64,000 bases of DNA from Odontocerum albicorne (GCA_949825065.1 OX463838.1:2086251-2150250), one strand, 5' to 3'. Positions 50,032 to 61,159 are shown, numbered from the stretch's first letter. The notes: a model not told the origin generated them from the letters alone. Made by a program: numbers and translations.

Positions 50032-50699
50032 ATTATCGTACCACGAATTCTATGTTCTAATCCGTTTTCTACAAATAACAAACAATAATTCATTTGGAAA
50101 CATTAGATACACAAAAACCACGAGCACAAATAAAACAATAGTAATTTACAAATAAAAATCATGTCACCTCTAAATAAAATACGAGTATTTCATCAGTCCA
50201 AAATCACACACTAGAAAATTAACAACAGTTGTACCTCAGCTATCGTAATATAACAAAATCCATCCGCCTGAAGAAGCTTTGTCACATGAGGTAGAAACAC
50301 GTATCAATAGAATAAAAATAAAATATTTAAAATTTGAAGTATTTTTCTAAATAATATATTTGCTTGTAGCAATCGGCATCTATTATATCGCCCTGCAGCG
50401 ACCGCGCTAACGCTGGTGATTTACCACCCACGGATGATAGTTCGTTCCTTTAATTCATCGTTGTATTGTTCTGGGAAGACAGACGTTTTCCTTGATGGCT
50501 GTTTCCGTACGCGAGTTTCAATTGATACTTCCTTTGGGTTTTTCCTCAACATATATTCTAAGTTTTTCCTTCAAAATATTATCGGAAGCAACATTGTTTG
50601 CTTCTTGAATCTTCGAAAAAACTTTAGTTTCATTTTGTGGTGTCATGTTTTATGTAAAAAATAAATAAAATAAATAAATAAAACAATTATTTTATGTTT
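50032..50699. other. interval without recognised features
   Basis: AT-rich. An 82-codon plus-strand frame (50416-50664) is hydrophobic but has no known motif. Confidence 0.4.
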
Positions 50700-51005
50700 A
50701 AGCCTAGGTGTTACAGACATCAACAGTAAGATGGAGGAGAGGCGGATGGATTGAGATGGTGTGGGCACGTTGGACGCAGAGCACCCAATCACATTGTGAA
50801 CCAGGCAATCTCCATGGATCTTCCTCGAATAACAACCAGAGGAAGACTAAAGAATTCGTGGGTGGTGCAAAAAGATAACCTGATGCAGAGGCACGGCCTG
50901 GGGGACGTAGTCCGGGACAGAAGAGCATACAACCTGAGGACGAGGAGAGCTGACCCCAACAGTCTTCGCAGACAGTGAGTTGGGATGGAGCCAGGGAGAA
51001 GAAGA
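50700..51005 (+). pseudogene. LINE family 1 C-terminal tail
   Basis: With one small frameshift near 50745 it reads LGVTDINSKMEERRMD-type then WCGHVGRRAPNHIVNQAISM, DLPRITTRGRLKNSWVVQKD and RAYNLRTRRADPNSLRRQ before the stop at 50976-50978. It ends cagggagaagaagaag. The PLE family 2 terminus begins immediately after. Confidence 0.85.
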
Positions 51006-51300
51006 AGAATTATTTTATGTTTCCCATTTAAAATCCACCCCCTTAGATATCCAGACCCTGGTCAACCCGTAAGATTATTTATTTCCCCGCCCCATTTATC
51101 ATTGAATCACAACTCTCCCCACTTCTCTCACAATACCTCATTCCTCTTATACTATAATATTTACACTTGCAGAAGAAATATATTGTAAGAAATTTTGTTT
51201 ATCTTCACCTGACGAAGACGGACGTCTTCGAAACCGGTAGTAAACTCAAAATCAACCAGTGGTGAATAGAAAAATATAATATAAACATTGTTTGCATTTA
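51006..51300 (+). mobile_element. Penelope-like element, family 2, 3' end
   Basis: tcccatttaaaatccacccc, tatccagaccctggtcaacc, ctgacgaagacggacgtctt, cgaaaccggtagtaaact and aatataatataaac-type end. The hairpin before gaaac is the family's stem II-like element. Same 3' end at 54990 and 58374. Confidence 0.65.
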
Positions 51301-51489
51301 TAAATGTAGCAAAAAATATGAATTGTCTATAAATATAGTTTGCTAATTTAATTCACTATATTTTTTTAATTGGTACGCTAGGATTTTAGTCCTTAAGCAT
51401 TAGAAGAGGTTTTCATTACTTACAAGAAAAATAGGAAACCCTTTGTTGATGAACAAACTTTTGTTTAATATACTTGATAATTATATTTT

Positions 51490-51675
51490 GTTTATAGTTA
51501 AGGTATTAACGTTGTGGAGGTTTAAATATGTTGTAATTTGTTTTTATCAAACACTGTTAATTCCACTTTTTGTAACGGTATAACCCTACCGGTTTCAAGG
51601 CTTTCACCTCATCTTCAGGGGAGACAAACAAAACTTGTTACAAAAAGTGGAATAAACAGAGCCTGACAATTATTT
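51490..51675 (-). mobile_element. Penelope-like element, family 1, small foldback fragment
   Basis: Left terminus (gtttatagttaaggtattaa, ttgtggaggtttaaatatg), hammerhead-like segment (about 51573-51618) and a second inverted end (gttacaaaaagtggaataaa, 51637-51656). The middle is deleted. Confidence 0.75.
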
Positions 51676-51746
51676 ACGCAATCGTATATTAGGATAAGGT
51701 TTCGATACCGAATTAACGAACTGAGCTATTTAATAATAATAATAAA

Positions 51747-51926
51747 TACCGTATTAGCCCGACTATAAGGCGAGGTTTTTTATTTAAAAATGCAACACGT
51801 AAATAAGGGGTCGCCCTACAGTCGAGTTTTATTTTTCATAATATTATAATGGTGAGGGAAATGTTTTTTTTTATCCAAAAAGCAGATAAAAAATAGGGGT
51901 CGCCTTATAGTTGGGCCAATAAGGTA
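51747..51926. mobile_element. TA-flanked MITE with 27-bp inverted ends
   Basis: Ends TACCGTATTAGCCCGACTAT and, complemented from the right, TACCTTATTGGCCCAACTAT, each continuing AAGGCGA. It is 180 bp. A shortened, reversed copy lies at 60470-60571. TA targets and ends suggest a mariner/pogo-type non-autonomous element. Confidence 0.75.
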
Positions 51927-51984
51927 ATAAATAATAATAATTTAACGCGTCCCTTCTCCCACACAGAACGATCTTTGCGATCCA

Positions 51985-52390
51985 GCCCCAGCAAATCCAG
52001 CACCCAAGACATGGTCACCAACCAGCTATATATGGTAGATATTGAAATCTAGGAATACTTTCATGAAGAGAGCGCAAGAACTGACGAAATGAAAAGAAAA
52101 AAATACCTGAAGAATGGATGGAGCTCTCGGAAAATATGGTTCCTGGAGACCAACTGCCTTGAACTACTTGGAAATCACTGAATCGACTCCGGGTAGGGAT
52201 GACTAGATGCAAGGTGAATATGCAAATATGGTGGTTTCTTGAACGAAAATAACACTGAATGTGATCGCGAAATATACATAACTCACAGCACAAGCTTGTC
52301 TGTCCAAACATCGGGACAACATGATCTGGGCATGACCTGATTGTTGCGAATAATAAGGCGACCTCTGCTATTTCTACTGAAAACACGTGG
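51985..52390 (+). pseudogene. LINE C-terminal fragment (family 6)
   Basis: Frames with stops read YFHEERARTDEMKRKKIPEE, WMELSENMVPGDQLP and then WKSLNRLRVGMTRCKVNMQI, WWFLERK. The W.SLNRLR.G..R...N M..W pattern, with a downstream region that may hold Cys/His residues, is seen at the C-terminus of several CR1-like LINEs. Several stops. Confidence 0.5.
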
Positions 52391-52479
52391 CATAATTGAA
52401 TACATAACTGGACACGGAAATTAACGAATGCATAAACTCAAAGGAAATATTTGTATGAGTAATGACATTTTTTGCTATA

Positions 52480-53771
52480 TATTAGGTGTACAAATAAGTT
52501 TCCGCCGTTTTTTATAAAAAAATGGGCATTTATTGTGAAAGAACGGAACCTCATGTTTTATTCGAAGTAGTACCCATCGCTTGCCACTACTTTTCCCCAT
52601 CTTTCTGTCAGCATACGAATACCGCGTCAGTCATCATCATCATCTTTTGAGGCTATCCACGAATCGACTCAATTTTTGGTATCTTCATATGATGTGAAGT
52701 GCTGCTCAGACAGGCCATGCGTCATCGATCAAAACAAGTGGTAATCAGAAGGAGCAATGTCTGGTGAATACAGCGGGTGGGGTAAAACTTCTCAATTGAG
52801 TGTTTCCAAATAGGTTTTGACCGGTGCCGCAACATGTGGACTAGCATTATCATGCAGGAGAATAATTTTGTCGTGTCTGGCGTAGTAGTGGGCGCGCTTT
52901 TCCTCGAGTGCTCGACTCAATCTCATCAATTATGTTCGGTAGACAGCCCCAGCAATGGTTTCATTCGGTTTGAGCAACTCATAATACACGACACCAAGCT
53001 GATCCCACCAAATACACAACAAGAGTTTTTTTCCATGAATATTTGGCTTAGCCGTAGATGTTGAAGCATGACCAGGGGATCCCCATGATTTCTTCCTTTT
53101 TGGATTATCATAATGGATGCATTTTTCATCACCAGTGACTATATGGTGCAGAAAACCCTTTCGTTTATGCCTGGCAAGCAGCATTTCACATGTGGAAAAT
53201 TGGCATTCAAAGTTTCTCCGTGTCAGTTCATATGAATCCCAATTTCTTTGTTTTTGAATCATTCCCAATGATTTCAACCCATGTGAAATTGCTTGTTGAG
53301 TCACTCCTAATGTAAGTGCAAGTTCTTCTTGCGTTTGGCACGAATCTTGATCCAATAATACTTCCAATTCCGCGTCTTCGTACACTTTCGGCCTTCCGCT
53401 ACGTTCTTTGTCTTCGATGTCAAATTCACCGTTCTTAAACTTTTGAAACCACTCACGACAACTTCTCTCACTTAAGGCAGCCTCACCATATGCTTCTACA
53501 AGCAATCGATGCGCCTCAGCTGCAGATTTCTTCAAATTGAAGAAGTTAATCAAAAGTTCCCGCAAATGACGCTTATTCGGCTCAAAACTTGACATTTTCG
53601 AACACAAAAAAATATGTTATACTGATAAAAATTCACTAATATTTCAAGGTCATGTTCTTGACAGATGTCCAACCTTACGATAATGACATTTTACATCTGA
53701 CAATTTTAACCATAACTTACTGGTGGCGCCAACTTTTGTCAAACGGCGGTGACTTATTTGTACACCCAATA
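52480..53771 (-). mobile_element. mariner element, full length, inactive
   Basis: Ends TTAGGTGTACAAATAAGTTT (from 52482) and, complemented, TTGGGTGTACAAATAAGTCA, with TA at 52480-52481 and 53770-53771. The length is 1,292 bp, as expected for mariner. It belongs to a lineage distinct from the copies at 2410 and 17854. Confidence 0.92.
52530..53607 (-). pseudogene. mariner transposase, nearly full length, with premature stops
   Basis: The open part (53607 down to 52930, 225 codons) begins MCSKMSSFEPNKRHLRELLI. It includes the DNA-binding helices (SCREWFQKFKNGEFDIEDKE, RSGRPKVY), the second helix-turn-helix (LALTLGVTQQAISHGLKSLG), and the first catalytic aspartate (TGDEKCIHYDN). It stops after AGAVYRT. 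Beyond it, in-frame pieces LLHDNASPHVAAPVKTYL and SPDIAPSD keep aspartates two and three, and the end reads VVASDGYYFE. At least four stops interrupt this distal half. Confidence 0.92.
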
Positions 53772-53774
53772 ATA

Positions 53775-54170
53775 AAACGTGTTTTGAATTAATCTTTATA
53801 TTTGTTTTTGTTTTATGTGTGTGTGCGGTATATAGTATTGTGGGATTAATTTTTTGGTCTGTTTGGAGTGATGAAGTGTGATGAGTTTGATTTCGCGTGA
53901 TGTATACATGTGTAATTGAGTGTCACTGTTTGTCAGGTTGATGAGAATGTGGCAACGGGGTTTTATATAATCCAAAATCAGAAAGAAGTAAAGATTTATT
54001 TTTTCATGCTATATGTCCTCAGTGAGATACAGGCAAACACCTAGTTTACTGGGGACACGACAAATGAAAGGCAACAAACCCAGATCCATTAAAATTGTGT
54101 ATCCGAATTAAATTACCTGTTGTTCTTTCGCAAATTATGTATATTTCTTGTTATAAGTAAAATTAATAAA
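53775..54170 (+). mobile_element. retro-element 3' tail, copy B (unclassified)
   Basis: About 390 bp shared with 31190-31720 in order and orientation (tgagtgtcactgtttgtcag, cctcagtgagatacaggcaa, gacaaatgaaaggcaaca). It ends agtaaaattaataaatata. It follows the mariner directly. Confidence 0.7.
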
Positions 54171-54735
54171 TATATTCTTTTAAATTTACAAAACAACTAA
54201 CGTACTTTTGACAATAAGCGACAAATAACGCGAGTCGCTAAAATATTAATTAAATAAATAAATCTTAAATTATTTGGAAAAAAAACGTATTGAATTATTT
54301 ATCACACATGTTAAGTTATGTAAAAAAATGCAACACGTGTAAGTCGGCTTTTTCAAAACAGGAAATTACAATAGATAGCTGAAATACGCTTCTTAATTAA
54401 TTAGTTTTTAGAGCAATTTTTTATTGAAAATACTTACGAGTATATCAAAAAAAGATACAGTTTTTTTTAAAACCATTTTTTGTCAAATAAGGTTTTGTTC
54501 CTTTTGATGACCTTTTAAAATGAAATAAAAAAGATCGCAAGTAAACATAGATATCGCGCATTGGTCATGATATGTGGAGACACGTTTACATGGGAAACGC
54601 TCGGTATTGGGTGAAATTATTAACAGAATTTGAATAATATTATTAAACAAAAAGACAATTAAAATTTTAAATTAATGTATACATTTTTTTTGAGTAATGT
54701 AATAAATTTACTAATATCAGTTGTATGAGGCCTTT
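54171..54735. other. AT-rich interval, no recognised feature
   Basis: Nothing shared or coding noticed. Confidence 0.35.
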
Positions 54736-54739
54736 TCAA

Positions 54740-54965
54740 AAAAAAAAAAAAAGCTTACGCATTCGTGGAAGCCTAGGTGTTACAGACATCAACAGTAAGA
54801 TGGAGGAGAGGCGATTGAGATGGTATGGGCACGTTGGACGCAGAGCACCCGATCACATTGTAAACCAGGCAATCTCCATGGATCTTCCTCGAATAACGAC
54901 CAAAGGAAGACCAAAGAATTCATGGGTGGTGGAAAAAGATAACCTGATGCAGAGGCACGGCCAAT
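54740..54965 (+). pseudogene. LINE family 1 C-terminal tail
   Basis: The frame reads LRIRGSLGVTDINSKMEERR, LRWYGHVGRRAPDHIVNQAI, SMDLPRITTKGRPKNSWVV and stops being LINE after MQRHGQ. The rest of the tail is replaced by PLE family 2 sequence, a chimera junction at about 54962. Confidence 0.85.
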
Positions 54966-55320
54966 TTTATACATGTTTACATCTCGATTAAGTTTAAATA
55001 TCATCAACAACCGAACCAATTTTCATAATAGCACTCTGCTTAATATGTTTCCTATTTAAAATCCACCCCACCCCCCTGGATATCCAGACCCTGACCTGCC
55101 CGAAAGATTCACTTTCATTTTTCACCATTCACCCATTCACCATTGTATCACATCTCTCCCCATTCCTCATTCCTCTTATATTATTAACACTTGTACAGGA
55201 AATGTATTTTTAGCAATTAAGTTTATCTTTATCTGACGATGAAGACGGCGGTCTTCGAAACCGGTTGTAAACTCAAAAATAAACCTGTGATGACAATAAA
55301 AATATAAAATAAGCTTTTTA
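54965..55320 (+). mobile_element. Penelope-like element, family 2, 3' region
   Basis: aattttatacatgtttacat, tatttaaaatccacccc, cctgacctgcccgaaagatt, ctgacgatgaagacggcggt, cttcgaaaccggttgtaaac, and the AT-rich end tttatttacttatttttcct. No coding frame is visible here. Confidence 0.7.
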
Positions 55321-55984
55321 TTTACTTATTTTTCCTTTTAACATAATATTTTTGTGTTTATTGGGTGTAAGAGTGATCATGTACTATTAAATGTTCAGCG
55401 AACTCAGATAAATAAACGGAGTTAAGGTGTAGTTAAGATAAATCAAAAGTTGTTGAACTATCTGGAAAATATTAATTTCTCCTGAAGTAAATGAGAAAAT
55501 AATGTAACCCGTGCGTGGGGCAGAGTTCACTCTTCAACCGAGATGCTGCGAAATGATTAGAATATTAATCATAATTAAGCACAACTAAAGTGGTGAACTT
55601 AAAGCTTGCACTGTCACGCGACGCAATCAGGGTCGTGATTAATGCACGACCGGTCAGTGTTAATTGAAGATGCTCTCGCAGCACGAGAGAGTATCAGCGT
55701 CGGTCATCAGTACGGTCCACACGGACCCGGGTGGGTAATTAAGATTTTTATAAAATAAAATTAATCGCGTTGTAAGCCGAGATTTTAATCGCCATTAGCG
55801 TGATTCCACATGCCGACGACAGCCATGCATGTCATGTCACACAACGATAGTTAAAGTCTGTACGCGAGACTTTTTTTAGCTACACTTAATTTTTTTATTT
55901 GTGACATCGTATCGTTGTTTAAAGTGCAAACTAGATCTTTAGTTTAAGTAAAGTTTTGAAATTTCGTATAAATTGAAATTGCCA
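55321..55984. other. non-repetitive interval
   Basis: 55490-55870 is not shared with other parts of the window. It has a mixed GC content and several TAAT/ATTA words (gaatattaatcataattaag, gggtaattaag). It is the best candidate for ancient unique noncoding DNA here, but no conservation data are available. Confidence 0.35.
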
Positions 55985-56120
55985 TATCATGCCATATCTA
56001 TGTCGGGGTAGGCAGAGAAGACGAAAGGTTAGACTTTCCCATCTTGATATACACCCTTCATCTCTTGCACATATCTCAACACCTTCATTTATTTATAAAA
56101 GTGCTTTACGCTTTACATGT
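55985..56120 (-). pseudogene. LINE family 2 tail fragment
   Basis: tatcatgccatatctatgtc, ggggtaggcagagaagacga and catctcttgcacatatctca match the complement of the tail. Confidence 0.65.
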
Positions 56121-56409
56121 TTCCCTCATTCCTATGAGTACAAGAAACAAATATCATATATCAAATAGTACAAAAAAACATTTATAAAACACTTTAAAAC
56201 TTTTAGAGACTTGATAAAAAATAAAGTAGAGATGTTTATGAATAACATTAAAACAAAATATAACATGTCACAAATAACATACAAAAAATATTAAAATGAT
56301 TGTACTGAATTTATGAGTTTTTTCCTGAAGAAGTTGATCGACACATGAAAAACGTTTATATGAGGACATACACGGTTAAAAAGTGTGTGGCTCTACCTAC
56401 TGGCATTTC

Positions 56410-56585
56410 CAAAGGCAGGTAGATTAAGCCGATCCGAAGGTTGCGGGTTCGATCCCCGCTGGAACCCAGATTTTTCAAATAGGATTCCAGTCTGGTTTAC
56501 ACTTAGGGTCTATAAAAACATCTTTCTGGTTGGTTGGAAGAGATTGCCACATGGCAATAAACTCGCCAGGTTAAAAAAATAGATT
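56410..56585 (+). mobile_element. tRNA-derived SINE, 5'-truncated
   Basis: It begins within the tRNA part (aggttgcgggttcgatcccc, box B intact at 56440-56455), body gattccagtctggtttacac and tail tttctggttggttggaagag, attgccacatggcaataaac, tcgccagg. It may be missing box A. Confidence 0.82.
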
Positions 56586-56589
56586 TCAT

Positions 56590-56900
56590 ACAAATTATAC
56601 AATTTCCCTGATTTTCTACATTTTCTTCTTTTAAAATATCATTTCTTTCATCCAACATACTTTCTTAGTCTTTCTTCACCACCCCTTCTACTCAATTATA
56701 ATTTGTCATCCCATGTATTATTTTCAATGCACGCATTTCAACAGTATTTATTGGCCCGTTTCAGTATTTTCCATGTCCACGTTTATATCAAAATATTGTT
56801 GTCGAGCTTAGCAGATTTTCATACTGTACGGTTCAAGTCTTCATCCAATTTTAAAATTTGCGGCATCGTATTTCGTCGTTCAAAGAGGAAACGATAATTA
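56590..56900 (-). pseudogene. LINE family 2 fragment
   Basis: ccctgattttctacattttc, ttcttttaaaatatcatttc and tcatcccatgtattattttc match the complement of the family 2 C-terminal region. Confidence 0.5.
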
Positions 56901-57024
56901 ATCATGTCAGTTTGAATTAAGTTTTGAAACTTGGTGTTAATTGAAATAGGTCATATAAGTATCTTTATTGAAAGAAATCATTTATTTCTTTCTGAGAAAT
57001 TAATAATATTTTACCGATTTATTC

Positions 57025-57195
57025 ACGACGATCTCCGTGGTTAAGTGCATAGATTAGAAGCCTGTCTTCCAACTCTGAGGATGCAAGTTTGATTCCCGTT
57101 GATACTAATTTTTTTAAATGAATTTTTCGTCTAGTTTTCACTTCGAGTTTACGTAAGGTCTTTCTGGTAAGCAAAAAAGATTGATTAATACCTTA
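57025..57195 (+). mobile_element. tRNA-derived SINE copy
   Basis: cgacgatctccgtggttaag, agcctgtcttccaactctga, box B caagtttgattcccg, body gtctagttttcacttcgag and tail tttctggtaagcaaaaaaga. Diverged. Confidence 0.65.
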
Positions 57196-57289
57196 TATAA
57201 TACAAAAAATTAATACAACATACGTCCAATAAAAACTTATTTTTTGAAACGTACTCGTAGCTGTGTTAAGATAGTATAGCTTTTGCTCT

Positions 57290-57692
57290 TTGACCCTTCC
57301 TTCCCTGTGATGTGTAACTAGTACACATTGCTTCTAAAAACTTTAATATCTCTATAAACATAATAAATACTGGGTTCAGATTTTAGGTATTCCTCCGTAA
57401 TACATTTACGCATTGAATGAGAAAAAATAATATTAATAATAATTAGCACTTATCGGCCACATCAAAGATATTTTGTGAAAATCGGGAATAAATTCACAAA
57501 TACAATCAAACGTGTGCCAGTGTGTGACGTAGGTATATTCATTCTAAATAACCACTATGGGTGAGGAAGCGACGCTATTCACGTCTCACTCTACTTCGAT
57601 ATATGGGAACGCAAGAAATAAAATCTCAGTTCGCTCGTTTTTCTCGCTTAGTAGCCAGTGGGCTTTCGTTCGAGGTGGTAGCTTCGCCCGTT
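57290..57692 (-). mobile_element. TTAA MITE family A, truncated reverse copy
   Basis: The left edge ttgacccttccttccctgtg is the complemented right end of family A, with TTGA in place of TTAA. Landmarks gtgtaactagtacacattgc, gtattcctccgtaatacatt and cgacgctattcacgtctcac follow. It stops at about 57692 at the start of a LINE tail. Confidence 0.78.
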
Positions 57693-57850
57693 TTGTTAGA
57701 AAGACAGAAAAATCGTAGGAGCTGTAAGAGAAGGCGTATGGATGTAGTAGACGTTAAAGAGGTGTGTCGCAATAGAAAAGCCTGACGCTCTCTTTTCTCT
57801 GCCTATCTTGACATGGAGACGGTGTGATAGTGTGTACGTAAATAAGATTG
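57693..57850 (+). pseudogene. LINE family 2 tail fragment
   Basis: gaaagacagaaaaatcgtag, tgtaagagaaggcgtatgga and cgctctcttttctctgccta, then ggtgtgatagtgtgtacgt. It directly abuts the MITE. Confidence 0.65.
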
Positions 57851-58360
57851 TTTGAATAAAAAAAGGGTTCTTATTTGCCGGAATTCGTTCTTTTGATAAT
57901 AATCTCAAGTTTCAAAGCGGACACTAAAAAAGGTCGCAAAATAGTTAATTATTTTTTTTGTCACAGAAAATGCTATTGTCGTCATCGTATAGCTAATTTA
58001 TAAATCGGGAAAAATCTTGATGAAATTTTCCGTCACAGTCAAGTGACATGTTTTCTCATCCTTGACTCCATTTTCGACGTAATTAATTTTAATGTGTTGA
58101 AATTGCAACATCACCGAGCTCAAGATACGGGTGATAAGGTAAAATGTCCAAGTGAACGGTTTGAACACTCGTTTAAATAATTTTATAGTACTAATTTAAT
58201 TATATTCCGTCGTAAACGTGTTTAAAAAAAAACTGACTCAAAATGCATTATTTTTCCATTCAGTGACCTAGCGTGTTTCTTGATGATTATTTATTTTAAC
58301 ATTTCATACAAGCCAGAAAGATGTTAAAGAAGCATTAAGTAAAAACTAGACTGGGATATA
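57851..58360. other. AT-rich interval, no recognised feature
   Basis: Nothing shared or coding noticed. Confidence 0.35.
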
Positions 58361-58875
58361 TTTATGTAAAAGGAAAAATAAGTAAATAAAAAACTTATTT
58401 TATATTTTTATGTTGGTTTACAACCGGTTTCGAAGACCACCGTCTTCATCGTCAGGCGAAGATAAACTAAATTACTAAAAATATATTTCCTGTACAAGTG
58501 TAAATAATATAAGAGGAATGTGGTAGGGAGAGAGACGTGGGGAGAGATGTGATACAATGGTAAATGGTGCGGGGAAAAATGAAAGTGAATCTTTCGGGCA
58601 GGTCAGGGTCTGGATATCCAAGGGGGGTGGATTTTAAATAGGAAACATATTAAGCAGAGGGCTATTATGAAAATTGGTTTGGTTATTGGTGATATTTAGA
58701 CTTAATTTTATACATTTTTTAATCTCGAGAATTTCCAATTGTCAAGCTGCAATCCCCCTCGGCTTATGTGTAGAATGGTAGTGTTCGAAACTGGTTGTAA
58801 CCCCAAAAATAAACCAGTGGTGAACACAAAAATATAAAATATTTTTTTTATTTACTTATTTTTCGTTTTACATAA
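58361..58875 (-). mobile_element. Penelope-like element, family 2, foldback copy
   Basis: The ends tttatgtaaaaggaaaaata and its near complement at 58855-58875 are inverted over about 70 bp. The left arm holds the complemented ctgacgatgaagacgg element (gaagaccaccgtcttcatcg), and the right arm the forward gtgttcgaaactggttgtaa. The middle is noncoding 3' sequence as at 54965. Confidence 0.75.
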
Positions 58876-58914
58876 AACATGGCATCACAAAGTGAAACTA
58901 TAGTCTTTTCTAAG

Positions 58915-59100
58915 ATTCAAGAAAAGGAATATATTTTTTTTTTAAATCTGAGTTTCAGCGTGATTTGAACCCGGGTTGGTCGACAGGCGTCTTACCAACT
59001 AGGTCACGGAAGTCGCCAACGGGGATTGAAACAGTAACCTCCAGGTAGGAAGAGCAGATTCTTACTTAACTCAGATATTCTATTGATAAGTGATTAGCAT
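58915..59100 (-). mobile_element. tRNA-derived SINE head, one or two copies
   Basis: gcgtgatttgaacccgggtt, cgacaggcgtcttaccaact and aggtcacggaagtc are the complement of a SINE head. A second weaker head-like piece (gggattgaaacagtaacctc) follows at 59020. Confidence 0.6.
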
Positions 59101-59364
59101 TTAGCAGTGATGCATACAGATTAATCATAACTCAATGTGCATCGATGATAAAAAGAGAAGACGAGGATTGCAATTAGCGTAATGAGCAATGACCAATCAG
59201 CAGTCAGCAAGCAGCCACTGTGCGCAGTATCGCGGCGTGTGGAGCCAGCACTGGCGCCGTATTTTATCATTAATTATATACCTAAGACTTGTGGTTAGAT
59301 AGAAAAACGGAACGTCCCCGCTGGTTCTCAAAATGTATTGTATTCTATTTCATTTTCATTGTAT
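59101..59364. other. non-repetitive interval
   Basis: gatgataaaaagagaagacg to cattaattatatacct. No element was recognised. Confidence 0.3.
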
Positions 59365-60335
59365 ACAGTATGCAGTGAGACTCTGGAACCAGTTACAAAC
59401 CAGTGTTAGACTCGCTCCATCCTTGGCATGCTTTAAACTTTATCTTACTGTGCTAAAATAATTCTTGCGTTCCGGTTCTGTGTATTCAATACACATGTAA
59501 TAATGAGCGATATTAAATCGGAAAAATAACAATATTCATAGCCAATCGCTTAAATTAATTAAACTTGAAGTCAAAAGTGATAATAATTGAAATTTAATTG
59601 CTGAAAACATGAAAAAAAAAACATCGGCCAACGTTCACAAAATGGCCGAAACGACTACCTCGAACGAAAGCCGGCTGGCTACTAAATGAGAGAAGCGACC
59701 GAACTGAGATTCTATTGTTTGCGTTCCGATATACCGAAATAGAGTGAGAGTGAGACGTGAATAGTTTCGCACGGATTTTTATAATGAATATACCTACGTC
59801 ACACACTGGCACACGTTTGATTGTATGGGTGAATTAATTCCTTATTTTCACAAAATATCTCTAATGTGGCCGATAAATGCTAATTATTATTAATATTATG
59901 TTTTTCATTCAATGCGTCAATGTATTACGGAGGAATATCTAAAATCTGAACCCAGTATTTATTATATTTATAGAGATATTAAAGTTTTTTAGAAGCAATG
60001 TGCACTAGTTACGCATCACAGGGAAGGAAGGGTTAAGAAACAACTGAAAAAACTAATATAACGTGTCTCATTGCTCATTTTTCGTTTTTCCCACCATCCC
60101 TTCCTTAACCTTTGATTGATGAGATCTCACTTTATATGAAAATGAATGTTCGGGTGATTTTTCGTCTTTGTGGGGTTTATGGGTGTATGCTCACGTACTC
60201 GTTTATGTTCATAGATATCGTGTGGATGGGTAGTCATTTGAATGTTTTTGGCGACCATGTAACTTGCTTAATTTACTTTTGTCTGGTAAGTTGGAAGAGA
60301 TTGCCGCCTGGAAATAAGCCCGACAGATTGTTTTT
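59365..60335 (+). mobile_element. partner LINE 3' end (family 5) split by a MITE
   Basis: The left part (59370-59432) encodes VRLWNQLQTSVRLAPSLACF. The right part (60037-60335) continues with aaacaactgaaaaaactaat, then the untranslated sequence gaatgttcgggtgatttttc and the tail tgtctggtaagttggaagag, attgccgcctggaaataagc. It aligns with 44400-44857 once the MITE is removed. Confidence 0.87.
59433..60036. mobile_element. TTAA MITE family A, copy 5, inserted in the LINE
   Basis: TTAA at 59433-59436 and 60033-60036. The left end ACTTTATCTTACTGTG is worn and the right end is CACAGGGAAGGAAGGG. It is 596 bp. The unoccupied equivalent is the ctttaagaagcgactg at about 44540 in the other LINE copy, so the insertion site and duplication can be read directly. 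Confidence 0.87.
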
Positions 60336-60469
60336 GTAGTAGAGTGGGGTGTATACATCCCACCCCTACATTGGTGGGGTGTATCTCAGCCGGGGGGATG
60401 TTTGTGGGATGAGCCCGGACCTTTTAATGTCTTCTCTCTTGAATGTATTTTTTTTGTCATCTATTTATT

Positions 60470-60571
60470 TACCGTGTTTTTTTTATCTTCTTGTTCTGCG
60501 TGTTCAAGGGTTTGGGTTACGTGTCGCAGTTTAAAATAAAAACCTCGCTTTATAGTCAGGCTAACACGGTA
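60470..60571. mobile_element. TA-flanked MITE, shortened reverse copy
   Basis: Right end cgctttatagtcaggctaac, acggta complements the ends of 51747-51926. Left end taccgtg is the opposite end. The interior is reduced. Confidence 0.6.
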
Positions 60572-60579
60572 ATAAAAAA

Positions 60580-60790
60580 AAACTCTCCTCAAAGGCGCTC
60601 CAACTTGAGACTAGAACTCACCACGCTTCACAATCATAGGCTATGAAGGTTTGATTAGGTCCTGAAAAACACATTTGGTAAGAAAACCGCTGACTGATCA
60701 AGGGAAGATTACAAATTAACTTTTGTAGACCTCTCAAAATGTACTAGAAACACATTAGGCTTTAGGTGTAGTTCAGTGTTAATTTAACAT
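60580..60790 (-). mobile_element. decayed LINE family 5 and box-B repeat
   Basis: The complement has vnLHLKPNVFLVHFERSTKV-like coding near 60720-60770, similar to the TPKTQHVTITLRKIYKG stretch at 38339. ctctcctcaaaggcgctcc at 60588 matches 37800. Confidence 0.4.
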
Positions 60791-60794
60791 CATA

Positions 60795-60910
60795 AATTTT
60801 GATAAAATCTATTAAAAAAAACTGGGTTCCAACGGGAATTGAATTTGGAGCCCTCGAGTTGGAAGACAAGCGTCTTGCCTACTAGACCACGAAGATCGAC
60901 AAGTAGTAGT
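60795..60910 (-). mobile_element. tRNA-derived SINE head
   Basis: The complement reads cgatcttcgtggtctagtag, gcaagacgcttgtcttccaa, then caattcccgttggaaccca. Box A region intact; the tail is absent. Confidence 0.75.
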
Positions 60911-61155
60911 AATAATTTTAATAAGGCACAAAAGAAGAGTAAAGTCACATAAACATGATACAATAACATTTTAAGCTAGAACAATTACAGAACGCGACTC
61001 AGTGTTCCAATACAATCATAACTTTACTATAATAGGCACACAAAAATGTGGGTTTAAAATCGTATTAAACGGTATGACGTTTCAGCAGTAAAAAGCGGCC
61101 TTTATTTATGTATTTATTTAACATTATCGTTTTCAAAAAAAATATTAAAACCAAA
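60911..61155. other. AT-rich interval, no recognised feature
   Basis: Nothing noticed. Confidence 0.3.
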
Positions 61156-61159
61156 ATAC

